Assembly (NCBI GenBank): GCA_013339895.1
Contig: JABACO010000022.1
Coordinates: 1,888,767-1,952,766 of the forward strand
Length of the DNA: 64,000 nt
Direction: 5' to 3'
DNA from: Ephydatia muelleri
Taxonomy: Eukaryota; Porifera; Demospongiae; Spongillida; Spongillidae
Made by a program: the position numbers and the translations under genes
Shown: in pieces, positions 54,060 to 64,000 of the stretch
How positions within the stretch are numbered: the stretch's first letter is position 1
Layout of the letters: the number at the start of each line of letters is the position of its first letter
Notes under the pieces: model-generated
The model's database searches: none
What the model saw: the letters and a program-made list of their open reading frames with translations, nothing else
What the model was told of the DNA's origin: nothing

Positions 54060-55042
54060 ATGAGAAGTGTAATTGTCGATACGACTAAGGTAAAATTATT
54101 GGTGGTTAGATATCATATGCGTTTCATTGCTTGACACTCGTCGCCAAATATGTAGTTCACCCTTAACAGCCAGACACTTGGCTTACTGGTTGGGTTACCG
54201 AAAAGTGCAGATGAACTGGTGGTAGTTGGACATTGCACATGTCTGCAATCTACAGAGGAGGCTGCATCTCCCCTGTACAAGGGTCTTGGTCTCTTCACCC
54301 CTGACTGGAAGAGGACCATACTGCAGTCAGAGGCACACTTTCCGGCCGGGACAAAGCCATGCGGGATACTGCTGTCCCTGCCTTCTGGGACTGGGGAGGA
54401 GGAGGCCCGCAGTGCAGTGGAACGAATCAGCAGTGACAGGTCCATTCAGGTCAGAACTCCTCCCATGCACATGAATAAGATCCACTAAGAACTCCCCCCT
54501 CTCCTTCACCACCACATGCTGTCTTATTCCTTATGTGTGTACTTTTGATGGGATTATGGCTGTGTGGTTGTGTGTGTTGTGTGTGTGTGTTGTGTGTATG
54601 TTGTGTGTATGTTGTGTGTGTTGTGTGTATTGTGTGTGTGTGTTGTGCTCATTACTTGTATGTTGCATGTTACATCATGAATGTGCAATGTTACATCATA
54701 CTTACAAGTGTGCCTCATGATGCATTGTCACATCATACATACCTTCATGCCAAATGTTTGTGTATGTACCTCACAAGTCATGCCAGTGCAGTGAATTCAC
54801 AGGTCTAAATAATGTTGACCTTTTTTTTTCTTTTTTTTTTTATCAGGCAGTGTGTCAAGGTGTGTGGTATGTGGCCATCAGCATGGTAGGCAGTACTGCC
54901 TTCTGTTTCTCCTCCTCCTCTGGCCATTTGGAGGCAGCCGAGATCACTGGGTGTGGTGTTCAGGGGATACTGTCCACCCACACCAGGCTACTCAGGCTCC
55001 AGTCATCACTCATCTGCCACATAGGCCAGTCCCAGTTCTCCC

Positions 55043-55087
<45 letters not shown>

Positions 55088-57273
55088 CCCCTCGCCCCCG
55101 CCCCCACCCCCAACAGATGTCCTCACCTATGCCCAAAGCACTCTTCAGCTTTATCATGTACTGATGCACGTTTCTGTTGCCTCTATGTAAAGAACCTTCC
55201 AAGCCTGACATCAGCGGGCTACTTGAAGGGGTGCAGTCTGCCGGGACGTCGTTTCTCCTCCAGGCCCAGCAGATTGTACTGACTGATGACCTCAAAAAGA
55301 GCCTGGGGGACATACTGCCACCTGGAACTGAGGGTAGCGCTGTGTTTGTGTGTGTGTGAGGTGGGTGGAAGGATGGAGTAGGGTTCTTTGTTGCATTCCA
55401 TGGGCCAGAACCAGTTCAATGATGAACGAGGTGAGAACTTTGTGAGAAAGCTTGGTTTTGGATGCCAAAGCTTTCATTTTTTTAATCCTCTCCCCATCGT
55501 TAGTCACCTGTTTCAGTGCAGCTACTGGAGTGTGTTAGCGATGATGGGCCGGCTGTTGCTCCAACACTTACCATCCAGCCCTCCTCCACTCGGAGGATAA
55601 GGCTGACACTCCCTCTTGACCTCCTTGTCCTTGTCAACCCCACCTCCAACATCACCACCGTCATTAAGGTGCTCAAAGAAGCCATTTGCTCCCAGCTCAG
55701 AGCAGAAGAGCAGATGCTCATCTGGAAGGTGGGGATGCAGAGTGATTAATTAACCATTTGAGCATTGGTAATAAGCTGGGGATCCAGGGTTAAGGGTTAG
55801 GTTACCATTATGTAAGCTGTCTTCAGTGTCTAATATTATAGTCAGTATTGGTAATGGCATGAGGAGGCATGTCGTTCCATTGGTCCTTTATAGCACATGT
55901 CATTCCATTGGTCCTTTAGGGCCATGTCATTCCATTGGTCCTTTAGGGTCATGTCATTCCATTGGTCCTTTAGGGCCATGTCATTCCATTGGTCCTTTAG
56001 GGCCATGTCATTCCATTGGTCCTTTAGGGCCATGTCATTCCATTGGTCCTTTAGGGCCATGTCATTCCATTGGTCCTTTAGAGCCAAGTTATTCAATTGA
56101 TCCTTTAGGGCCAAGTTATTCAATTGGTCCTTAGTCTCTCCCAGAACAGATATTCCCAGCAATAAGTTCCATTCACTTGACCCAGTACCCATCTCCCCTC
56201 CTCTCCCTTCCCTTCCCTCCTCAGAGCACACCATGCTCTATTGTCATCCGCCATCGACACGTTCCCACTCAAGACTGTCCCGTTACAGTCCTGTACCCCT
56301 CTGCACCCATGGGAGGGAGCACCTTGACAGACAGCGACCTGCTGGACATGAGGAAGGCACTCCATCACTTCTTGGGAGTCCCACAAGACTGTCCCTATTT
56401 CAGGCACACCAACAGGGAGTACTTCAGCAAGATCACAGGTGCACACCTGTCTCCCCCCTCCATCAATCATCCCTCCCCATCCCCATCCCCACAGGAGCAC
56501 ATCTTGTTAGTCCTCATGCAGCTGTACGCTACACAAGAGGTGAGGTTATCCCATTGATTAAAAATGCACTGTTTAGTTGCCATGGAGACAAACGTATTCA
56601 TATGCTAACTCGTATATGCACACACACACACACACAAAAAATTGTTGAACATGTATGGGACAGTGAGCGATGGTGACATGGCAACAGTGAGAGGGAACTA
56701 CTCCTACCACCATTACATGCAGGACAGGATAAATGATGACGTATGTCCTCACCGCCCGCTCTCCTCCCCATCGCATCTCCCTCTCTCTTCTCTCGCTTCC
56801 CTCCTTCCTCCACCATCGCCCCCCTAGGGGTGGGGGTGTGCCTATCGGTCACTGCAGACCCTGTGGTCCTGGTTTGTGTACCAGGGCTACACCAGCAGGG
56901 CCCCGCCCACGCACCGCCAGGTCCAGCAGGCCCTGGTGGACGTGCGGGACAAGGAGCCCAGCTTTGTGGGGTCCCGTGAGTGGATAGGATCCTTTGAAGT
57001 CAGCACATGCCTAAATCAGCTCCTTGGGGTGAGGGGGCGTGGTTTTGAAAATGAGGGGTGTGGTGATTTGATGTTTCCCCACCCCATTCCCTGTGGGGGT
57101 ATAGATCCAGTGTAAAATCCATTACTGCAGTAGTGGAGCGGAGATGGGGTCAGTGGGGCGCCTCCTCCTGCATCACTTCAAGACCCAATGGACGCCAGTG
57201 ATGATTGGTAGGCCGCAACGTTTGAAGTATGTGTCATTGTGATAGGTCATATGTTATGTGTGTGTGTGTGTGC

Positions 57274-57319
<46 letters not shown>

Positions 57320-57390
57320 GGCTGTGACCTATCATTCTGACATAACTATGTGGCTGGTGTTAACAATGGTTTTTTATTTTGTTTACACGT

Positions 57391-57439
<49 letters not shown>

Positions 57440-57844
57440 ATAAAGGTGGTGGAGTGCTCGCTCATACCATACTTGGCGTGGACTACAGCGAAAAAACTGG
57501 TGAAATAAGGTAAGATGGATTGGTTAGTGTGGAGTGGTTTTCGCAAGTTAGGTTTAACCATTTGCAAAACGATGACAGGTTCCTGATACTTGATCCACAC
57601 TACAAAGATGCTGAAGACATTAAGACTGTTGTGGACAAAGTATGTGTGTATTTGTCCTGGTTGTCAATCAGACAACTCTCACCACTCTAGGGATGGTGCG
57701 GATGGAAACCAGTCACATTCTGGAACCAACAGGTACACACACACACACACACACACACTCACTCATAGCAGAGGCACAAATGTGTGTTATTCATTGCAGG
57801 CACACTACAATCTCTGTCTACCACAACGACCAAAGGAAATATGA
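54060..57844 (+). CDS. UFSP2: UFM1-specific peptidase 2
   Basis: UFSP2 is the cysteine protease that matures UFM1 and removes it from targets. A first exon 54060-54089 ([10 protein letters not shown]) and a 66-bp intron lead in phase to 54156-54449. Later exons carry [89 protein letters not shown], then (56828-57028) [10 protein letters not shown] with the catalytic Cys, [31 protein letters not shown]. Then come [27 protein letters not shown] (catalytic Asp and His), GWCGW and [13 protein letters not shown]. All catalytic residues are present. Converges with UBE2A, 142 bp between stops. Confidence 0.94.
55026..55112. repeat. (CT)n-(C)n tract forming a UFSP2 splice acceptor
   Basis: CT dinucleotides pass into C-rich sequence and end CCCCCAACAG directly before coding sequence, so the repeat is the polypyrimidine tract. 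Confidence 0.8.
55890..56130. repeat. 27-bp minisatellite in UFSP2 intron
   Basis: About nine copies of CATGTCATTCCATTGGTCCT then TTAGGGC. Because 27 is a multiple of three, it gives spurious open frames on both strands. Confidence 0.95.
57255..57440. repeat. Two (GT)n microsatellites in a UFSP2 intron
   Basis: Tracts at 57257-57315 and 57391-57438. The second ends at GTCATAAAG just before the exon coding [10 protein letters not shown]. Confidence 0.93.
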
Positions 57845-57986
57845 CCCTCAACTGTATATACCAAAACGCCTTTACTCAAGGAACACAAGACCAAATCACT
57901 GACTGTTTTTTTTTTCTTTTCTTTCTGATGTAGAGGATTGCTTATACAACACAAAAAGACTACACACTAAACAGTTAGTGACAATA

Positions 57987-58920
57987 TCATAGGTTCATCC
58001 AACTTTCCTCGACAATGGCGAGTACCTTTTTCTCATACTCTCTCCTGTTCTCTTGGTATAACTGTGCTGCTTGACTGTTTGCAGGACTGTTTGGGTTTGG
58101 TTCATCAAGTAAGGACTGGGGAGGGGAAAAGGTGGAGTCAAGTAGGGGGAGGAAAGTGGGGGGTGGTGCAGAATGTCACATCAGCAAATTCTCTGTCAGC
58201 AGAAATAGACGTTACATGTATGGGAAATGACATCATCCCCCCAGTCTAGTCCCTCAAGTCAAATATAGTAACAAAACAAACATTGCACAATGCTGTTCGG
58301 TTTTGTATTGGTAATTCAATGGCTGACGCACACAGTTTATTCTGCCCCGTCGCCCCCTATGCTGAAGAACTCGCTTTAAATTTACCTGTATCGATGTTAG
58401 TATTGAGGAGACGTCATATGTAGGACTCCACCGATTTTGTAGAATATCGAGACATATACTTCCGTCCGCGTAAACTGTTCGGAAATGGTGGGCAATTATT
58501 AGATGCGTGTTCCTTGGGTACGAGTACGTCCTTTACCGTTCGGGTGGAACATTTTCGAAATAAATCTCACTGTTGGGGGCTTATTCGGGTATTCTTCTGT
58601 GAATTCCATAGCTAACTTGAACGTGCCATCTTCAAACGGTGTGTCTTTAGGTCTATTAAAAATATCGCACTGCTTATACCATGTTACGATGCTTCCGTTC
58701 ACTCCAAGTGCTCACCCGAATATTACTGCGTTCCACAACATTATATTGTTATCTGTCGGGGCCCCGCTAACCCCTGCTGGGGGATCTTGTTGAAGTCTAG
58801 GAACAAAGTAGGGTAAAGGGGAACGATTTATCCCAAGATGGCGGTGACTCATTATATTATACACTTGGGGTCTTACCTCTTGAAATCTCGCATCAGCCTT
58901 CTTCTGGCAGGCGTGGACAT
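57987..58920 (-). CDS. UBE2A: Ubiquitin-conjugating enzyme E2 A/B (RAD6)
   Basis: UBE2A/RAD6 works with RAD18-type E3s in post-replication repair and with BRE1-type E3s on histone H2B. Start [15 protein letters not shown] at 58920. Exons carry [27 protein letters not shown], then [35 protein letters not shown], then [20 protein letters not shown] (active-site Cys in SICLDIL), [10 protein letters not shown] and [20 protein letters not shown], ending [12 protein letters not shown]. Length is about the usual 152 residues. Residue identity with animal RAD6 is very high. Head to head with the Jupiter-like gene (155 bp). Confidence 0.97.
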
Positions 58921-59075
58921 TATCTAGAACAGAAGGACGACGAACGACAACAAAACACTCTAATGAACAACGTGTAATGTATACATCTAGCAAATCACGC
59001 GACTTCCGTCATACGAAATTATCAATCGAAAACCGTTGCACGTGACGACGAGCATAAGCGCGGCTCTTTCGAAAC
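58921..59075. promoter_or_regulatory. Head-to-head region, UBE2A / Jupiter-like gene
   Basis: 155 bp between divergent start codons; contains CACGTGACGACG near 59040. A shared promoter is inferred. Confidence 0.55.
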
Positions 59076-59363
59076 ATGGATGGAGCAATGATCAATCATG
59101 GGCACAGTGGAAAAAACAGTTCAAAGTGAGGCGGGAATATGAAAATTGTTATTTCAAAGAACAATATATCTTGCAGGGTACTGCGTCCACCAGGAGGTGG
59201 TAGCTCCATATTTATCGGAGATCCGGAGCCGCCAAAGCCCAAACCCGCTGTAGAGACGAAAGAACGTCCTTCGGCGCCACAAATCAAGAATGACCCCCAA
59301 ACAGTCAATAGCGTCCAAGCGAGAAAGCCTCCCGGAGGTGCAAGCAGTATACGCCTTGGATGA
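59076..59363 (+). CDS. Jupiter/HN1 (JPT)-like microtubule-associated small protein
   Basis: Two exons, 59076-59125 and 59177-59363, give 78 residues: MDGAMINHGHSGKNSSK joined to VLRPPGGGSSIFIGDPEPPK, ending ARKPPGGASSIRLG. The 'NSSKVLRPPGGGSS' box and a second C-terminal 'PPGG.SS..LG' box are the hallmarks of HN1/Jupiter proteins. It is shorter than vertebrate JPT1 (about 154 residues) because the linker is reduced. The protein is expected to be disordered. Confidence 0.88.
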
Positions 59364-60690
59364 ACATACAGCAACTCGCTAGGCGCCAAGCGTTTCTAAC
59401 CAAATTATCTTATTTATGTGTATTACGGCACCACTTTGTCGTCTGTATGCCCGTCGAACCAGGTTTGAATATTTATAAATACCACTAGTTTGCTTACAAC
59501 TGCTTATAAGTTCTCCTCCCCTTTCCCAGGGAGGGCAAAGGGGTGTGTTGAGAGGGTAACCCCTCCCATGTCAATCGGCGTGCATAATTCACAACGCAAT
59601 CGACGGTCCAGGCGCTAACGTCTGTCTCCTTCGTACTTCCGTTAATTCACTTCATAGTGGCATCATTATGGTCGCCAGGGCGTACTTCTCTGACCGTACA
59701 TTGACCATTCTTAGTTTTTACTCCCTCAATGAGAGACTGTTCTCTATTTAGTCTGTGGTCAACGTTGATCAGCCGCTCTGTACAAATGCGGCAACCCTCA
59801 AGTAATAAACACGTTTGACCTATGATTTGAATAGAGCTATTATACATGCAGGGCAATAATATATCAATCGTGCGCGTCAAAAATTATGATCACTATCCAT
59901 TTGCGTTTCGGTTGCCAGCGGCTAGTTAAGCTGCATCTCCTTGGACGTCGCCATGCTTGTTCATATATAGGCATGCATGCATACACACAACCGTTATGAA
60001 TTCTACATGACAGTGTAAGTAATACATGTGTAGATCACAACTTCATGATGCATGCATGCATGCAAATGTTTGCTGCACTTGTGACATTATAAGTACATGA
60101 CATGTTTGGTTACTTTACAACTGCAGTAAGTATGTTTCTTCTGAAGAACACATTGTTCAGATGACTTCACTACTCCCAGAACACGAATGTGTATCCCACA
60201 TTATATTTAGTGTAGTACAACATGTTTAAAATGCCAGTTCACTCCATCTCCATCTGCAGTTCATAATAAGTATGGTTTGTTACAACTGTTTGTGCGAGGT
60301 AATCATGGACACACAAGATGTACATACATCCCAGTGCCCCACCTGGGTTTGACTTCAGCTTCTAAATGGCTGGTTTACATGCATGTCACTGAATTGCATG
60401 TATGTAAACTGTACAACATGGTACTCAAAGCAATTCTATGTAATAAACACAACACTGACATGCATCACACAGATGATTATATGGTTGTGAGAGAAGAGTT
60501 TAAAAAAATATGTATATTTTTACTGAAATTACGTCATTGCTGTCTTTTTAAATTTCTCGTAAAAATAACAATTCAGTAGTAGCATAGTGAGTCTACTGTA
60601 GGGAGATCCGTACACTAGTTTACTAATGTGTTAATTAAGTAGAGTCGTTCTGCTGGTAGTTAAGTGTCTTTTTTTTTTGTTACTAGACGA
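59364..60690. other. Intergenic interval
   Basis: No supported exon. CATGCATG words cluster at 59970-60070. AT-rich towards 60600. Confidence 0.5.
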
Positions 60691-60694
60691 AATG

Positions 60695-60945
60695 ACTAAA
60701 GGTTATAGACGACATTCAGAAACAGTGATCAGCTGGGACACTGCATCACTCTCCGATTCTGAAGATCTTCCTGTTGTTAGGTTTGCATGTGTGTGTACAC
60801 ATTTGTGATCTTTTCAAAATGTCTAATCACAGACTAGAAACTGGTTGCCCACACAGGCACAGATAGTGGTGCCTGTGTCATGGTCAGTTTTCTCTCTCCA
60901 CCTCTTCATGAAGTGATGGGATGAGTCCACAGTACATCTTCATGA
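60695..60945 (-). pseudogene. Decayed DPH3 copy retaining the intron
   Basis: The + strand sequence 60705-60780 (AGCTGGGACACTGCATCACT, GATCTTCCTGTTGTTAGG) matches exon 2 of DPH3 at 61630-61705. 60838-60945 (AACTGGTTGCCCACACAGGC, CCACCTCTTCATGAAGTGAT, GATGAGTCCACAG) matches exon 1 at 61820-61925. Stops and indels break the frame. Both exons and a short intron between them are kept, so it is a DNA duplication, not a retrocopy. Confidence 0.85.
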
Positions 60946-61611
60946 AGTGATGGTATGAGTCCACAGTACATCTTCTCGATCAGACACTTTCTTGGCCGAA
61001 CAAATGCACATAGATGTTTTCGGCAGTCTGCTGATAACGAAATCCAAGTCCCAAAGCACCCCATTGACAGTAATACTCATGAGAGCACACTCAAATGTAC
61101 TTGGTATGGACTGCTCCACATATATTACAGTAAGGAGTACATTTGGTTGTCAGTGTTCTTTAGCACTAGTATCACAGAACCAACTTTAATAGGCTACAAA
61201 CTGCAACCTTTGGTAAAGCACAATGTTTTGCCTGAAGTACACCCACTGGTTTGGCTTTTCGTGCCACCGTTGGCGTTCCATGATGCAAATAAAATGTATT
61301 GTTATCCAACTAATTATAGACTATTGATGTAGGCAGCAGTTTAAATGAGTAACTTTCTGCATGATTCGTAAAACCAGAGATACTATCTCTGGTAAAACAA
61401 ACGAATTCCGAATCAAACCACGCCAAATACAATAAAAACAACCTCACAAATAGTATCCAACCATTGCTTGACTGGGGACCGGAACATAGAATGACGTCAT
61501 TACTCCATAGATCAATATGCAGCGACTGCCTCCGGGTCTCTATTGGTGTCCTTTCTACGATCAAAGTCTTCCTATGGGTGTTTGAATGTCGTCACTTTTG
61601 GCGAGAGGTAG

Positions 61612-61916
61612 TCATGCAACGCTTACAAGGTTATAGATGACCTTCACTATCAGTGAACAGCTGGGACACTGAGCCACGCTCTCTCCATTCTCAAGATCTT
61701 CCTGTTGTGGGTGGTGCGGTGTGTGTGTGTGTGTGTTTGTATGTGCGTGTATGTGTGCGCGTGTGTGTTTGTGACTCCCTTGTTAGCGCGCACCACGACG
61801 AACCTTACCACTGATATACGGAACTGGTCGCCACACGGGCACGGGTAGTAGTACGACTCGGTCTCCGAGTCGTACTCAAAGTCTTCTATCTCCACCTCGT
61901 CGTGAAAGACCGACAT
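61612..61916 (-). CDS. DPH3: Diphthamide biosynthesis protein 3 (CSL zinc finger)
   Basis: Two exons, 61809-61916 and 61612-61701, give 65 residues. [34 protein letters not shown], then [20 protein letters not shown] and VIYNL. The four zinc-binding Cys (CPC and CPSC) and the DELGIP-like acidic loop of the CSL zinc finger are present. DPH3 (Kti11) supplies electrons for the first step of diphthamide formation on eEF2 and for Elongator tRNA modification. It is shorter than the usual 82 residues, having lost the C-terminal tail. A (GT)n tract occupies the small intron. Confidence 0.93.
61724..61775. repeat. (GT)n-rich intron of DPH3
   Basis: GT repeats with single-base interruptions fill about half of the 107-bp intron. 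Confidence 0.85.
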
Positions 61917-62090
61917 GAGTCCACCGTCCACCACCTTCCCACTTACACACTGATGAACAAGAACAAATAACCATATGGAGTAGAGTATTTATTTATCAAC
62001 GTTGCGCAACATTGACGTAATCATAAACAATGTAAAGCAAATTAAAAATAAATATGAACTTGAAGGAGCAAATCGAGCGATTGTAACGTC
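61917..62090. promoter_or_regulatory. Head-to-head region, DPH3 / TMEM185-like gene
   Basis: Divergent genes start about 170-250 bp apart. The TMEM185-like first exon is unresolved, so its exact limit is unknown. Confidence 0.45.
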
Positions 62091-62173
62091 AGGTTGGTGT
62101 GGTTGGAGGGTACGCGTCACAACAATGAGAGCCATGATTTGTTTTTCTATCCATGCGGACGTTACGGCAACAG

Positions 62174-62815
62174 CAAATTTATCACCTATATCTGCTTTCT
62201 GCTGTTCTTCATTTTGTTGTCCCTCCGGGTCGACGGCACGATCACGTGGAACTATGGCGCAGTGTTCTTCCCGGTGTGGCTTTGGCACGTCTGCATGTGC
62301 GCCGGAGTCGTGGTGGGTGTGGTTTTCTACATCAAGACGAAAACCCTTCGGTTAGCCTCTTGACTGGAAGCGTTTAGCTACACTAGTGCGTCACGACCCT
62401 TCTGTTAACAGGGAAGATCCAACGTACCGCTTCCACTTCTCGGCAATGGTCCAATCGGCCGCCTTCCAACTGCTGCTGCTGCTGACCGAAATCCTTACCG
62501 CGGCGAACCTCGAGACGCGGTCAATGCCGTGGAGGGCTGTCTTTACGCCCGTGTACGTCCTGCTTCCAGCAGCCTCCGTGGGCCTCGTCTGGTCGTGCTG
62601 CAAGAAACGCACCGTAGAGGTACCCTCCTTTCGACACGAATTCATGTGTGTAAAATCCGCATACACATGGCACATGACATGGCACACACTCAACATGCAT
62701 GTACACAAACATTCACAGATACAAACAGTTGAGATAGCTGGGATGGTCAGCTTCCTTCAGTTCATCTTCTTAGGAATTAGGCTTGACGGTCTAGTTCACT
62801 GGAGATGGGTGGTAA

Positions 62816-62863
<48 letters not shown>

Positions 62864-63956
62864 TGTGTGTGTATGTGTATGCATGTGTGTTGTGTATGCA
62901 TTGTGTGTGTGTTGTGCACATGTGTGTGTGTGTGCATGTGTATGTGTGTGTATGTGTGTGTGTGTTTTGTATAGTGTTGGTGTGTGTACATGGATTGGGT
63001 ATGAGTTTTGACATTCACATTTTCAGATCGTCTTTATCCCCACATGGATACTGCTTGTTGTGTTCATAGTAGGAGTGGCCATGTATTCCTGCTTCAGACT
63101 GGTGGTCTTCCGTTGCCTCTCCTCTGAGCAGCAGGGGCGGAGTCCTCTCTCCACCATAGTTATGGTTGTGTGCCTCTTCGTCATGGCAACGTGCCTCATC
63201 CTGTTCACAGTGAGTTATCTTGCTAGGAGTGGGTGGAGCAGGAATGGGGAGGAGAAGGGAATGGGGAGGAGAAGGGATGGGGAGGAGAAAGGAATGGGGA
63301 GGAGAAGGGAATGGGGAGGAGAAGGGAATGGGGAGAGAAGGGAATGGGGGAGAGAAGGGAATGGGGAGGAGAAGGGAATGGGGAGAGAAGGGAATGGGGA
63401 GAGAGAAGGAAATGGGGGAGGAGATGGGAACGGGGAGGAGAAGGGAATGGGAGGAGAAGGGAATGGGGAGAGAAGGGAATGGGGAGGAGAAGGGAATGGG
63501 GAGGAGAAGGGAATGGGGAGGAGAAGGGAATGGGGAGGAGAAGGGAATGGGGAGGAGAAGTGAATGGGGAGAAGGGAATGGAGAGGAGAAGGGAATGGGA
63601 GGGGGAGGAGAAGGGAATGGGGAGGAAGGGAAGGGTGTGAAGTAAATTGGGGAAGGTGAGAAGGAAATGGGGGGGAGGGGGAAGAGATTTGTGAAAGAAC
63701 ATTGAGGGGAAAAGAAGTGAGGGGATGATAGCTGTGTTACATTCAGTGTCAATCCCTCACGCATGCGAGTGCAAGCACATAGCTGCACAGCCTGTGTGGA
63801 GCCCATCATTCTGGACACACTTTTGTCCTCAGGCACTGCTAGTGACTCGGTTGGATGGCAAACTGGAGGGGCAGTATGCCGCCATTTTTGTACCTTTGCA
63901 CATTGTTGTGCTGGCCCTTCTAGTGACCGCAGTGGTGGGGAGTCCTGATAATCCAT
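62174..63956 (+). CDS. TMEM185: TMEM185-like multi-pass membrane protein (3' end outside window)
   Basis: Exons: about 62174-62350, 62412-62619, 62719-62811, 63027-63209 and 63833-63956, all in phase. Seen: KFITYICFLLFFILLSLRVD, GTITWNYGAVFFPVWLWHVC, DPTYRFHFSAMVQSAAFQLL, FLQFIFLGIRLDGLVHWRW, IVFIPTWILLVVFIVGVAMY, MVVCLFVMATCLILF, LLVTRLDGKLEGQYAAIFVP and LHIVVLALLVT. The repeated 'LR.DG.I.W.Y..VF.P.WLW' pattern identifies TMEM185A/B. At least six hydrophobic segments are visible. The N-terminal exon with the start codon was not found. The gene continues past 64000. Molecular function is poorly known for the family. Confidence 0.9.
62817..62965. repeat. Long (GT)n microsatellite, TMEM185-like intron
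   Basis: About 145 bp of GT with AT and GC interruptions, starting 5 bp after the donor of exon 62719-62811. Confidence 0.95.
63236..63645. repeat. 17-bp purine minisatellite, TMEM185-like intron
   Basis: About 24 copies of GGAGAAGGGAATGGGGA and variants, one strand all purine. Confidence 0.95.
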
Positions 63957-64000
63957 GTGCGTTGCATCAACATGTTGGCACTCTTATATAATATGTGTGT

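Noticed and set aside
63015-63956. 313-codon minus-strand Ser/Pro/Phe frame
   Set aside because: Antisense of the purine minisatellite and of TMEM185-like exons.

Overview
The window is animal nuclear DNA. Its genes are split by short GT-AG introns and several are clear orthologues of conserved animal genes. There are long (GT)n and poly(G) tracts, minisatellites in introns, and many decayed mobile elements. The source is probably an early-branching marine metazoan, most likely a sponge. That placement is inference: it rests on a PRD-class homeobox gene with the class intron, the restriction-like-endonuclease retroelement remnants, a RecQ-like remnant and the compact gene layout. A cnidarian or another marine invertebrate is not excluded.

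Layout. 0-12 kb: the 3' end of NUP54 (+), a paired-like homeobox gene (-), a TFIIIA-like zinc-finger gene (-), a gene-poor stretch, and a SPATA4-like calponin-homology gene (-). 12-24.3 kb: a repeat-rich block holding five intronless TMEM79/MAPEG-like membrane-protein genes in tandem on the + strand. One of them is broken. Between them lie foldback elements, a PIF/Harbinger-like MITE with its empty site also in the window, and two remnants of a non-LTR retroelement. 24.6-31 kb: two arrays of one 38-bp satellite, interrupted by a 4.96-kb segment whose ends are a 14-bp inverted repeat; this segment carries a fibronectin-III gene fragment. 31-35 kb: a 12-exon PNKD-like metallo-hydrolase gene bracketed by inverted copies of a dispersed repeat. 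35-39 kb: retroelement and RecQ-like remnants and small MITEs. 39-64 kb: a dense housekeeping block with FAM47E-like (-), epsin (+), EXOSC1/CSL4 (+), UBE3A (-), AAMP (-), TXNDC9 (-), UFSP2 (+), UBE2A/RAD6 (-), a Jupiter/HN1-like gene (+), DPH3 (-) with a decayed copy beside it, and a TMEM185-like gene (+) running off the end.

Themes. Four gene pairs are head to head with 90-180 bp between start codons, which suggests shared promoters. Two pairs converge with about 145 bp between stops. Ubiquitin and UFM1 functions cluster (UBE3A, UFSP2, UBE2A), though co-function from linkage is only a suggestion. The most unusual locus is the TMEM79/MAPEG-like array. Its copies show signs of recent duplication or gene conversion, and its spacers contain most of the mobile-element structure in the window.

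Exon boundaries were placed by eye from reading frame, splice dinucleotides and remembered family sequences. No alignment or search was run.
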